From positions 50,548,489 to 50,612,488 of the forward strand of contig NC_088203.1 of the NCBI RefSeq assembly GCF_037126465.1: DNA of 64,000 nucleotides, given 5' to 3'. The stretch comes from Ornithodoros turicata (Eukaryota; Arthropoda; Arachnida; Ixodida; Argasidae). The translations under genes and the position numbers were made by a program. A model generated the notes under the pieces. It saw nothing but the letters and a program-made list of their open reading frames with translations, had not been told where the DNA came from and searched no databases. Positions 6,658-15,236 of this stretch are shown here, piece by piece; within the stretch, counting starts at the first letter, position 1, and each line of letters opens with the position of its first letter.

Positions 6658-7921
6658 ATTTGAAATGCAACGTTAGATTGGTTCTGCCTTTGGACCGCAA
6701 CGGCAAACGTCTTCCCGTTTCGTCCGCGAGAACGATCGTCACTGAGGGAATTTCGAATTGAGACAGGTTAAAATACTGGATGTTATCTAACGTGTAGGTG
6801 ACGACGTGCTTGTCTTTCTCGTAATAAAAGGGTAGTATTTTTAATATCGGTTTTTTCCCGCTCCCCACATACGTGGGCTCCACGATATCCGTGTACACAA
6901 TTATGTTGTGAAACGGGGGTTCCAGGAGTACCTCGACGGAGCTCGCGGCATCCTCATCCCTCGTGAACACGGTACGCGATTCGAAGCCCAAAAGCACGGC
7001 CAGGTACTCGGAAAGTCTTAGGGTGGAGGTGCCCTCGGAAAGCCGAATTTTACATTTCTGTTCGATTCCGTCGAAGCTGAAGCGTGCCCGTTCGCCTACG
7101 CGCTGGTTAATCGCATTTAGAAGTGCTTGCGGCGTCGCATAATAGCCGGGAGGCAGATGTACTTGCAAAGATCGAGGAATTTTCGTCTTGATCGTGAAAG
7201 AAAATTGGCGCGCTACGGGGAGAGAGACGCGTAGCGTTTCTTCGTGTCCCTCGACGGGTGTGAGATGTAGCAGCTTGACAAGGGGTTCCGGCACGTGCAA
7301 CCCTTTCGGCGTTTTCAGAGAGTAGACGTTATCCGCGAATTCTAGCGAGGCGTCCAGCTTGTGCGTCTGGAAATACTTGTTGAGTGTGTTCCGTAGGGAC
7401 GTGGTTCCCGAATTCAGAGTGACGTCGCCGAAAGCGACGGGTGCGGCGTGCTCCAATAAGATGGAGGTGGCTTCCCGTTCGCCCAATTTGGGGGGTTTCA
7501 CCGCACGACCTGCTTCGCGGGACGCTAGCGAGGCGTCGAGCGCCTGTGCGAGCCGAGGGTCCAATTCCACGGCTTTCACGTCCACGGGTAAGACGAAGTC
7601 GTATCGCGATTTATTGTACGCGAAAGAAACGTCGAATTCCGGAAGGGCTTTTCCCAAATCCCTCTCGAGATCCGAGGTGACACGAAAAGTTCTGCCGGCT
7701 TCCACCGTGTCCTCGAAAGAAACCTCGATTTTCGCATCTTGCCTTTCGTAGCCGATATTTAAAAAATCGTTACTTATGCTGAGATCCATCAGACCGACTT
7801 TATACCGATTCGAGAGCTGAAGCGGACTATCGAAAGCTACCGTGAAGGCGTTGAGTTTATTCGAGGGAAACTTATCCATGCTGGCGTTCGAGAGCAGGTG
7901 GACGTAGATGTCTGACATCAT
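6647..7921 (-). CDS. Penton-like minor capsid protein
   Basis: About 424 aa from ATG 7921. The frame is open 43 codons farther upstream, but that part overlaps the integrase and lacks family features. The start ATG overlaps the integrase stop (ATGA junction at 7921-7918). The N-terminal block (LSNASMDKFPSNKLNAFTV then LSNRYKVGLMDLS, about residues 7-50) is the hallmark of Maverick penton-like proteins, whose jelly-roll domain sits at capsid vertices. The middle holds short repeats of beta-rich sequence and a proline-rich turn (PPGYYATPQALLNAIN), common in this family. Intact. Confidence 0.82.
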   Translation of the reverse strand: MMSDIYVHLLSNASMDKFPSNKLNAFTVAFDSPLQLSNRYKVGLMDLSISNDFLNIGYERQDAKIEVSFEDTVEAGRTFRVTSDLERDLGKALPEFDVSFAYNKSRYDFVLPVDVKAVELDPRLAQALDASLASREAGRAVKPPKLGEREATSILLEHAAPVAFGDVTLNSGTTSLRNTLNKYFQTHKLDASLEFADNVYSLKTPKGLHVPEPLVKLLHLTPVEGHEETLRVSLPVARQFSFTIKTKIPRSLQVHLPPGYYATPQALLNAINQRVGERARFSFDGIEQKCKIRLSEGTSTLRLSEYLAVLLGFESRTVFTRDEDAASSVEVLLEPPFHNIIVYTDIVEPTYVGSGKKPILKILPFYYEKDKHVVTYTLDNIQYFNLSQFEIPSVTIVLADETGRRLPLRSKGRTNLTLHFKYVP

Positions 7922-8976
7922 TTCCCAATCTTGACCACGTCGCTGCTCGGAACCCAACTGTCGTGTTCTTTGTCGTAACCGAACCAGCGAACCAAGGAGA
8001 AGCTCTGACCGTTCAGTTGCTTCTTTCTCAGCACTTTCGTTACTGGCCAAGGCTGATTGGCGTCTCGGGTTACGACGAGTACCTCCTCCGGGTAGAAAGA
8101 TCCGTCCACTTCCTTACCCCGGTAATCTTCCAGGTGTACGACGGGAGGAGAGGTGTCTCTCAGGCGGGAGACGGTGAAAATCTGAGGCGACCAACTCCCT
8201 TCCGAGCTCTTACGAAAACCTTTTCTGTGAAGTAGGACCCTCACTTTATCCCCCAGTTTGAGCTTCTTTGTCACGGAGGGTACGACGGGCTTCCCATTTA
8301 TCTTATTGAACAGCTCCAATTCGTTTTCGGGCGTGACTTCGGACGGGCTGATGCCCAAAGTCCTGTGTTTGGTGGTGTTGTAGTCGCGCACGATCTTGGG
8401 AAGCGCGGAAACGAAGTGGTATTTTCCCGTTACTCTAAAATAACGGAATATTCTGTCGCGTAAAGTGCGTATGACGCGCTCTGCCTGCGATGCTTTGATT
8501 ACTGGAGAGAAGGTAGAATACATGTGTACCTTCGTTCGTGGGAGATACTCCTTGACGGTCTTGTTGTAGAATTCCCCGCCTCTGTCGCAAAAGATGCGTG
8601 TAGGTACGTTACCTCCCCGAAAAAGTCTTATCATGGCCCTTTTCATTTCGGCGGGGCGCTTCGTCTTTAGCGGGAGGGTGCGCAGAAAGCGGGAGAGGGA
8701 ATCGATTGCCACGAGAATGTAGCGGTAGCCACCGTTGAATCTCTTGTATTTTGAAAAATCAGCGAGGTCCATTTGCCACACGTCGTTGATCTTGAGCGCG
8801 ATGATGCGTCTCCTATTAAACTTTCTTCTGACCGGATGGTGGAGCGTGTAGGCATCCAGCTTTCTGAGAATGGCGAGAGCCTTCTTTTTGCTCAAGTGAT
8901 GCGCTTTTCTATAGCGTTCCACACCCCCCAAACCACCCTCTGGTTTCTCATATCCCTCCATAAGTCGTCCACGCAA
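7918..8976 (-). CDS. INT: Retroviral-type integrase with chromodomain-like tail
   Basis: 352 aa. Known role: inserts the linear element into host DNA. Residues Asp70 (WQMDLADF), Asp131 (FCDRGGEF) and Glu166 (QAERVIRTL) form a DDx35E triad. An SH3-like region with KLGDKVRVLLH lies near residues 240-300, and a chromodomain-like end with VRWFGYDKEHDSWVP near 325-345. The N-terminal part has the Maverick start (LGGVERYRKA then YTLHHPVRRKF), but no clear HHCC zinc finger is seen. Start ATG 8976 or 8961. It overlaps the preceding gene by 29 nt and the following gene by ATGA. In arthropod genomes this family is often named after C. elegans F54H12.3. Confidence 0.93.
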   Translation of the reverse strand: MRGRLMEGYEKPEGGLGGVERYRKAHHLSKKKALAILRKLDAYTLHHPVRRKFNRRRIIALKINDVWQMDLADFSKYKRFNGGYRYILVAIDSLSRFLRTLPLKTKRPAEMKRAMIRLFRGGNVPTRIFCDRGGEFYNKTVKEYLPRTKVHMYSTFSPVIKASQAERVIRTLRDRIFRYFRVTGKYHFVSALPKIVRDYNTTKHRTLGISPSEVTPENELELFNKINGKPVVPSVTKKLKLGDKVRVLLHRKGFRKSSEGSWSPQIFTVSRLRDTSPPVVHLEDYRGKEVDGSFYPEEVLVVTRDANQPWPVTKVLRKKQLNGQSFSLVRWFGYDKEHDSWVPSSDVVKIGK

Positions 8977-9433
8977 TGGAGGCCTGCTGCTGCTGCTGCT
9001 GTTGAGGCTCGCGAGATTTGGGTAGAGAAATCAGACGCAATAGTTTCGAGACTTTGGGGAACCAGGAAGGTTTCTTTCCCGTCTTACATTGCAACAAATA
9101 ATTGACGAGTTCGTAAACGGAGGAGTGTCTGATGGGCTTGCCCGACACGGAGACACAACCCTCGCGATCCCAGGAAAGAACCTTCTTTAATTCCGAGACG
9201 ACCCTTTCCGCTTCCTCTTCGTCCACCTCTGGAGAGAGGAGCGAATAGTCAAAGTCATTTGTAGCGTCGGACGCCTTGTTTTTATTGTCGTAGGGGTCAA
9301 ATCCGTACTGCTTGAGTATGCGATACAGTGCTTGCAGTATGAGTTTCACTTTGACGTCGTCACTCTCCTTCGAGGAAAGAATGTTTCCGATGGAGGAGGA
9401 GGTGGTCACTTCAATTCTCTTGGCCATTGGCAA
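8948..9433 (-). CDS. 161 aa Maverick-associated protein of unknown function
   Basis: The frame overlaps the small basic gene upstream by 23 nt and the integrase downstream by 29 nt. The segment with VLSWDREGCVSVSGKPI then SSVYELVNYLL and GKKPSWFPKVSKLL (about residues 83-135) resembles a short 'W..DG.+...G..I..S.I.DL+N..L' block. I have seen that block in proteins coded next to Maverick integrases of arthropods (recollection, not checked). An acidic stretch lies near residue 70, and a Q7 run near the C-terminus is encoded by a CAG/CTG microsatellite at about 8983-9003. Role unknown. Confidence 0.6.
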   Translation of the reverse strand: MPMAKRIEVTTSSSIGNILSSKESDDVKVKLILQALYRILKQYGFDPYDNKNKASDATNDFDYSLLSPEVDEEEAERVVSELKKVLSWDREGCVSVSGKPIRHSSVYELVNYLLQCKTGKKPSWFPKVSKLLRLISLPKSREPQQQQQQQASIAWTTYGGI

Positions 9434-9755
9434 AAAGGTTCAACACGGCGGAAAGCAGGAGAGGAACCACCGACGAAAGAACGCCCTGTCCTCGCTGCTG
9501 AGACAGATAGCGCTTCAAACGTTGCGGATTCTTGTGAATCTTTTTGTAGGCGAGCCGTCGTAAAAAGCGTTTGTGCTTCTTCAAACGCGCGAACGTATCT
9601 GGAGCTAGAGCCACCTTTCCGTTCAATACATTGAGGCAAATTTCGGAGAGGTGTTTCATGTTGGACGAGGACGAACGTCTCAAGACGTCACGGCGGCGTG
9701 GAGGGGGTAGAGTGGAGAGTACTTTGAGTAAAGTGAGGTGAGGGCGGAGATTCAT
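9411..9755 (-). CDS. Small basic Maverick protein (114 aa)
   Basis: Its start overlaps the ATPase stop (ATGA at 9755-9752). It has an N-terminal LLKVLSTLPPPRRRDVLRRS, then ICLNVLNGKV. A strongly basic helix RLKKHKRFLRRLAYKK follows near residues 58-73, and a hydrophobic C-terminal helix (LSSVVPLLLSAVLNLF, about 93-108). This layout, a basic middle plus a hydrophobic C-terminus, recurs as a small protein in arthropod Maverick/adintovirus gene clusters (recollection). A membrane-active minor capsid role like adenovirus pVI is possible but only inferred. Confidence 0.6.
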   Translation of the reverse strand: MNLRPHLTLLKVLSTLPPPRRRDVLRRSSSSNMKHLSEICLNVLNGKVALAPDTFARLKKHKRFLRRLAYKKIHKNPQRLKRYLSQQRGQGVLSSVVPLLLSAVLNLFANGQEN

Positions 9756-10183
9756 TTCGGAGCGTAGATATATTGACGTTCTCCCGGAAAGATATTGCTA
9801 CGCAACCTGTGATCCTCGTGCGTATAGTTGTGAAGATCCACGAGTAAATATGCGTGGGGCGACGACATCGCTTGTTTATATGCGTCCAGAAAATACTCCA
9901 ATCTTTTTCTGCCAAATAGCTGTTGGCCGAAATGTTCCATCTGGTGCACGCTGTGCACGGTGCGCCACAGGACGACGTAACTGGCATTGTAGGATATTGT
10001 TCTAAAATGGCTACTGTCGAAAAATATGTTTTGAACGAGTAAGAAGATCGAGGCGTTGTTCAGGTTCCTCAACACGTTAGCAACGAACGTAGATTTGCCG
10101 CACATGGAGGGGCCACTTAAGATACAGCAAAAGGGATGACGGAAACGAAAAGGTTCGGGGGAAGACATGTTGCGTGCGTACAC
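9752..10183 (-). CDS. ATPase: Packaging ATPase (FtsK/HerA, A32-like), shortened
   Basis: 143 aa. Family role: powers genome packaging into the capsid. Walker A is GPSMCGKST (about residues 24-32). The C-terminal part keeps the family pattern: FLLVQNIF, TISYNASYVVL, LEYFLDAYKQA, YLLVDL, LRSNIFPGE, YAPK. Maverick ATPases are usually about 200-260 aa. Here Walker A is followed after only about 15 residues by the LVQN block, so the segment that normally holds Walker B (hhhhDD) and the LFTKxSHHRN-like region seems to be missing without a frameshift. The gene may encode an inactive or unusual ATPase. It follows the 91 aa gene by about 55 bases. Confidence 0.82.
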   Translation of the reverse strand: MYARNMSSPEPFRFRHPFCCILSGPSMCGKSTFVANVLRNLNNASIFLLVQNIFFDSSHFRTISYNASYVVLWRTVHSVHQMEHFGQQLFGRKRLEYFLDAYKQAMSSPHAYLLVDLHNYTHEDHRLRSNIFPGERQYIYAPK

Positions 10184-10204
10184 GTTGCACGAAGAGAAAG
10201 AAGA

Positions 10205-10238
10205 GACTGAGACTCGAAGAGAAATGCATCGCTTTTAT
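10205..10238 (-). promoter_or_regulatory. Candidate promoter before the ATPase gene
   Basis: On the minus strand, AATAAAAG (10238-10231) precedes TCAGTC (10210-10205) by about 28 bases, upstream of ATG 10183. The same AT-rich box also serves as the likely poly(A) signal of the 91 aa gene. The pair matches the arrangement before gene F. Confidence 0.35.
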
Positions 10239-10514
10239 TTACACATCCTCGTCGTCGTCCTCTACATCGGAACTGCGTTCCCAATACAGATTGTCCAGGC
10301 TAAAGTTGGACTTCTTTTTCGCCAGTCTGTCCGCCGCTAAGATGCGGTCGAGCGTCTTCATCTTGTCCTGACACATTTCTTGACGCACTTGCAACCATTC
10401 CAGACGGTGGACTTGAAAGGCTTCCTCCACGATGCCGCGTATAAATTCGCGAAGTTCTTCGTTTTTTGTCTTTTCCTTGCGACGACGAGAAACGCAGGAG
10501 TATAAACCACACAT
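10239..10514 (-). CDS. Hypothetical 91 aa acidic-tailed protein at right TIR
   Basis: First gene inside the right TIR. ATG 10514 lies about 52 bases after the TIR TATA box. The stop overlaps AATAAAAG, a poly(A) signal. The N-terminus is basic (SRRRKEKTKNEE), the middle is a predicted helix or coiled coil (about residues 18-60), and the C-terminus is acidic (VEDDDEDV). No family recognised. By position it is the mirror of the 152 aa gene at the left TIR, though the two show no evident similarity. Confidence 0.6.
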   Translation of the reverse strand: MCGLYSCVSRRRKEKTKNEELREFIRGIVEEAFQVHRLEWLQVRQEMCQDKMKTLDRILAADRLAKKKSNFSLDNLYWERSSDVEDDDEDV

Positions 10515-10539
10515 GGCGTTTTCAACGTATCGGTCAGAA

Positions 10540-10573
10540 TGATGACGCGAGCGCGGTGCGCGCTGCCTTTATA
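10540..10573 (-). promoter_or_regulatory. Promoter inside right TIR (TATA + initiator)
   Basis: On the minus strand TATAAAGG occupies 10573-10566 and TCATCA lies about 30 bases downstream, mirroring the left TIR. It faces the minus-strand gene starting at 10514 and probably the structural gene block beyond it. Confidence 0.6.
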
Positions 10574-10607
10574 GAGATAAACGCGCGCGCGCGCGCAAAG
10601 AACGGAG
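10540..10607 (-). repeat. Right terminal inverted repeat of the Maverick element
   Basis: Reverse complement of 1-66 with two extra bases in the GC run. Beyond 10607 the sequence is GC-rich (GCTAGGAGCGCGCGC repeated), which could be more of the repeat or host flank. That cannot be decided because the left flank is outside the window. Confidence 0.93.
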
Positions 10608-12995
10608 AATGAAAGCGAAACTGAAAAGCCACCCGTCGCCGCTAGGAGCGCGCGCAGCAGAGAGCCGAAACCGAAAACACCCGCGGACGGCGCAGAGGGC
10701 GCTAGGAGCGCGCGCGCATGCGCGGACGGGTGGAGCAGAGGGCGCGCGCGCATCCATAGCTGCCGCTGCGCGTCGCCTCACTCAGTTTCTCTCGGACCGT
10801 CGCGGAAGACGGACGTGCGCTCCGCGCGCTCGCTCAGTTTCTGGCTGCCTCTCGTAGAGAGCAGACGTGTGTTCTCCGCGCTCGCTCAGTTTCTGCCTGG
10901 AAGTTGCCGCGGGGGAAAAGGTGAGTGAGTGATTTGACGCGCTCCTTTTCTCGTATGTTTACCGTGTTTAGCGGTGACCGCACTCGTGTTAAGCCTTTTC
11001 TCACATGTTTAGACTTGTTTTGCGGTGCCCAAGCCTGTTGACGCATGTTTAGCGATGTGTGGTTCCCGCCTTGTGTTAGCTGCGTAGTGTTGGGGTTAGG
11101 CCTAAGCGATCGCCCCCGTAAGCCTCTTTCCTCATATGTTTGCCGTGTTTAGCGGTGACCGTGCTCGTGTTAAGCCTTTTCTCGCATGTTTAGCGATGTG
11201 TGGTTCCCGCCTTGTGTTAGCTGCGTAGTGTTGAGGTTAGGCCTAAGCGATCGTCCCCGTAAGCCTTTTTCCCCGATGTGTACTGTTTTCTGTTTAGCAG
11301 TAGCGGTTAGACCTTTTCTCTCGCATGCCTAGACTTGTTTAGCAGTGCTGTCATTTTTACCTGCCGCTAGTATGTTGTTCTCTGTCTTTCTCGTCTAGAG
11401 CTATGATGGTGGCGCCATCTGGTGTGATGCCTTGCAACTAAGTGGCCACCTGTCGTCGATCTCTGCAACTGCTGGGTGCAAACTACCAACATGGCGGGCG
11501 CTGGTCACTCGGGTGTTGCGAAGCGGCTTCTTCGCCGCGGCATCGTTGATTTTCGAATAAATTGTTTCTCTCCACTCTATTTCTATCTCTTTATTTTATT
11601 TTCTGCCTATTATTTTTCTTTTTTATGGACTCTCATAGTGCACAACGCTCAGCTGGTCTGGACGCGAGTTAGACTTTGCCCAATTAGTGTGGTGGCTCCC
11701 TGGAGGGTGCTGATTAATGTGGGGGGTCCCAATTAGCTCTAATTGCTAATTTAATCGTGTTCAGGCCAGTTGAGCGTTGTGCACTGTGAGAGTCCAGTAC
11801 TTACTACTAGCGGAGCGGTGCATGCAGTTGAGGTCCGCGTCGATACCATGAAGAGGAGAATGAGGACGACTCGTGAATGGTGGACGATTGGAGACACGGC
11901 TTGCGATTGTGGCTGTTGATGCAGCAGCAGCTGGATGGCGGGAACAAGAGTGTTGCGATCCTTGCGGGTTCCAGTGATGAGATGTGAGTGCTGATTGGTT
12001 GAGTGCTTGAGTAGTTGATTGGCTGCTGATTGCATTGAGTGGTTGTTGAGTGCGTTGAGTGATTGCTGCCGAGCGTTGATTGTTGCTGAGTGGGTGCGTT
12101 GCTGAGTGGGCGACAGTACCGCGACCGGTACGAGAGCGTCAATGCTGGTTGTCGCCAGAGAAGTGCCGGGGAAGACCATCATGAAGCAGGTGAAGGCGGG
12201 AAAGTGAACTTACTGTGACCTCCCTGCGGGTCCCCGGTGGAACTGGGGTCCCGGTGCGACTTGCCTGCGAGAAGGTGGTTCGCTGCTGGTTTGCCGCCGA
12301 AAAATTTAGGATGGCGAATGGCCGAATTACGCCGAACATGGTGTTCGTTGTTTGGGTCACGAAATGTAGAGGAGGTGGTGTCCCTCTGCATGAGTCCTGA
12401 CCGGCGATGATGGAGTGTCCCAGCGGGCAGATGTGCGTGGCCTCACGCTGGGATGGTGCCGGTAGAGCTGGCTGCCAGCAGAGGCGCGTCGATGTCGTCT
12501 TCCACGGGCCACCACATATATATTTCTCTCTCACTCTCACACGAAAGAAATACATGTCAGAACACCTAACCTAACCAACCCTCTTGCCGGACACTCATAA
12601 AAACGAATTACGTCAGAACACTTAACCTCACTGACCCTCGTGCTGCGCCCTCACGAGAACGAAATATGCCCCAACACCTAATCTAACTGACGCTCGTGCA
12701 GGAACCTCAGCGCGCCAGCCACACCAATCGTCACCAAATATGCATGAGTGCACGCGTGAAATCCAGACCCATTCACGAAATAAGCGTGATTACATGTAAA
12801 AAAGTGGTAATTCTCAGATGAGAATACCTGATATCCCATACAATGGGGAAAAAAGTAACGTGAAAATTCAGCTGTCCTGTCCCGTGAAATATCTTCGCTA
12901 CATGCTCGACCATGTCTGGGATTGTCAAGCCTAAAAAATGCCAAGCACGGCTCGGCTCGGGTTTTCGGGTAAGCCCGGGCCCATGCAGTGCTCTA
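10608..12995. other. GC-rich flank, repeats and an inverted-repeat hairpin; no gene seen
   Basis: 10608-10920 is GC-rich with repeats of GCTAGGAGCGCGCG and CGCTCGCTCAGTTTCTG. It ends in GGGGAAAAG/GTGAGTGAG, which looks like a 5' UTR exon with splice donor. At 10950-11275 an approximately 150 bp unit (ATGTTTAGCGATGTGTGGTTCCC, TTAGGCCTAAGCGATCG) is repeated twice with variants. 11625-11663 and 11759-11797 form a 35 bp inverted repeat (GGACTCTCATAGTGCACAACG). At 12550-12715 a unit of about 60 bp containing AACACCTAACCTAAC is repeated three times. Host promoter or unclassified repeats; no convincing coding frame. Confidence 0.5.
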
Positions 12996-13960
12996 GTTCA
13001 GGGTACGATGTACACATCTCAAAACAGTAAAGTTGTCTTCACCTGGTTGCATGCGTGCCTTAAGTGAAGCCCGCCTCTGGCAACAAGCTTAGGATCGCTT
13101 TTTGTGTGCTTTGCAGTTCAACATAAAAACTGATTTCAATCAAGCAGAATGGCAAATGATGCTATGGAGCGCGTTCATTCTTAAGAACGAATTTTTTCAC
13201 AGATACGTGCCCACAACAAAAAATATTCAATGTGTATTAAACAGAGTGCAAAAAACTCATCGTGATTCTAAGCAGGGCAGCCAGCACGCGTTCGAAATAA
13301 AAATAAGTTGAGCAGGAAGAAGCATGTGATCGAGAAAACATCGATAGTTGATGCTGTGCAGAGAAGCTGGTTTGAGAGAAAAACAATTTGAATGATCAAG
13401 AAACCCTATAGAGCTGTGAAGTTTGTTCTCGTTTTTGTTTTAGACAGCGTGCGTTGCACTTCAACATACAAAATTATTTAAATCAAGCATAGTGATGCTA
13501 TGTGGTAAGGCTCGATATTGTTTCTCTCCTTAGTCCGCATATATTCGCACCTCCTCGTTCCTACTAAACAGAGCACTACTGGAAGCACCAATATTAGAAC
13601 GATACATTTAGGATGATTCAATGCTGGTCGCATTATGAACAAGTTCATCTCATCAAAAAATGGGCTCACCTTAAGAGCATCTGAGTTACAAATATGACGG
13701 GCACATAGATTGACAAACTTATCGCGCGACGCGGTACAGCTGGGCAGGGAAACACTAATTTCGGCCGCGTGGACAGCTCACACGATTTTAGCCTGCCCGT
13801 GCACGCCTCACATAGGCTCAACATGCGCCGATATAGACACTTCAAAATGTCGCGCACCTTCCAGGTTCACAAGTACTAGTACTCATCGACTATGCGAGTA
13901 TAGTTTGTGGATAGCTATATAGACCAAAGGATACCACACTTTTTAAAGCAATTTTATATC
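12996..13960 (+). repeat. Left arm of element 2
   Basis: 12996-13540 is the reverse complement, with divergence, of 31380-31917. 13540-13770 is the reverse complement of about 22850-23090. The approximately 200 bp present in the right arm at 31200-31380 is missing here. 13883-13960 (GTATAGTTTGTGGA then AGCTATATAGACC) recurs at 19248-19335 and, inverted, at 21610-21690. Confidence 0.75.
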
Positions 13961-13965
13961 ATAGG

Positions 13966-14291
13966 GAGGCGGTATACGTGGAACTCCTGATGGAAAATGA
14001 TGAACGCGTAAAGGTCTACCTACCTAGTCGTTTTAAGTGATTCACAGATGAAGAGTTGCTAGAAATGCGAGAATTACCGCATCTGAAACTAGAGAAGGAG
14101 GAGAGAGTCATGGATGGAGTCGCATCGCCCGAAATCATCTTTACTCACGCGAAGAAAGAGTGACACGTCCCAACGAGACCATCTAAAGTCTACGTGTTCA
14201 ATATGTAATCATCAGTAAAATAAAAGTGCATGTATTTCCTGTTTGAAGAGAAAAAATGCTGTGTTGTGTGATGGATAAGGAAGCTATATAG
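13966..14291 (+). pseudogene. Truncated copy of the arm-encoded 'KVYLPSRF' gene
   Basis: Matches the C-terminal two thirds of the gene at 21766-22218, starting in the GGAGGCGGTATACGTGG region and ending at the same stop (ATGGATAAGGAAGCT...TAG). In-frame stops (for example TGA right after CCTAGTCGTTTTAAG) show decay. It sits on the opposite strand to the right-arm copy, as expected for an inverted repeat. Confidence 0.75.
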
Positions 14292-14429
14292 ATAGGACGA
14301 TATGATAGGGAGCTACGGGGGGTTTCAAGTCAGACCGGGACTTTTCATTTTTTGCAAAATAAAATGAACTTACAGGTGAGAAATTAGTGTTATTTCTCAA
14401 CGTAATCTCTTGCTGCACTAATGCAGTCG

Positions 14430-15118
14430 TCCAAGTGTTTCACGTGGGCTTGGATGCCAGCAGCAAAGAAATCCTTACTGGACCGCATTCTTGACCTCGT
14501 CGTCGCAGCTGAAATGGCGGCTCCGAAGGAAGGACTTTAGTGGCCTGATGTAATGGAAATCTCTGGGGGCGAGGTCTGAACTCTAAGGGGGATGTGGCAG
14601 CAACTCCCAGCCAAGTTCCTGTAATGTGCGTGTCATGAGATGCGCGATATACGGGCGTGCGTTTGTCCTGTTGGAGGACGACTACTTTGGTGATGAGGCC
14701 CGGCCACTTTTGCTTCAGCGCCATATGCACATCCCTGAGAACCTGGCAGTAATATGCACTATTGATGGTTTTTCCACTGGGCAGAAAATCAACATGAACA
14801 ACGCCAGCCTTGTCCCAGAAAACCGTGGCCATGACCTTACCCGTAGACGGGGTGCTTCGAAACTTCTTTCGAAACGGGAGCTGGCGAGCCCGGATGCTTC
14901 AACTGTTTTGATGCGCGTTTCGACTCAGGAGTGAAATGGTGCACCCACCTTTCATCGCACATGATGATCCGATTAAGGAATGGCTGTCCTTTAGTGTCGA
15001 AACTAAAGTTCAACTAAAGGCTCTTGGGAGATTTCCAGTCTTTTCTGCCGGTCAAACACGGAGAGCTGCCTCGGGACCCAACGGGCACTACCTTTGCGAA
15101 ACTGGAGGTGTTCATGAA
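14430..15118 (-). pseudogene. mariner transposase, catalytic C-terminal part
   Basis: Minus-strand frames give FRKG.ARWVPRQL near 15090, CDE then WVHHF near 14950, TVFWDKAGVVHVDFLPSG at about 14780-14830 and VVVLQQD near 14670. The asparagine-rich continuation after QQD is altered (KRTPVY instead of the usual NARPH). Stops and frameshifts make it inactive. About 50 residues between this part and the N-terminal part are missing or lie in unreadable sequence. Confidence 0.88.
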
Positions 15119-15236
15119 TGATAACAACAACAACTTTATTTTGGCATTGGAGAGTGGGGAGCTTCATCGCCACAGGCGATACTCTACCCCATTGCTAGTG
15201 GGAAAGTGGGGAATAAAATAACGAGCCCCTTCACAA

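Larger units (their letters stand above)
1..10607. mobile_element. Maverick/Polinton (adintovirus-like) element, apparently intact, no polB
   Basis: The element runs from the first base of the window to 10607, bounded by inverted repeats at 1-66 and 10540-10607. It encodes the Maverick virion and integration set (major capsid protein, penton-like protein, adenain-type protease, packaging ATPase, pX-like peptide, DDE integrase with chromodomain-like tail) in one minus-strand block at 4561-10514, plus small spliced genes at 77-4540. None of the recognised frames is broken by a stop. At 10.6 kb it is shorter than the usual 15-20 kb of Mavericks, mainly because no family B DNA polymerase is seen. 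The repeats may extend outward: the left one is cut by the window edge, so the true left end and any target duplication cannot be read. Family assignment is strong; autonomy is unknown. Confidence 0.9.

Noticed and set aside
6221..6676. Plus-strand frames opposite the capsid block
   Set aside because: Shadow frames of pX and MCP with no family pattern or promoter.
11476..11736. 86-codon frame MAGAGHSGVAKRLLRRGIV
   Set aside because: Followed by T-rich sequence and AATAAATTG; no homology pattern, probably UTR or repeat.
12560..12590. Telomere-like CCTAACCTAACC (arthropod TTAGG repeat)
   Set aside because: Only two units inside a 60 bp minisatellite; no array.
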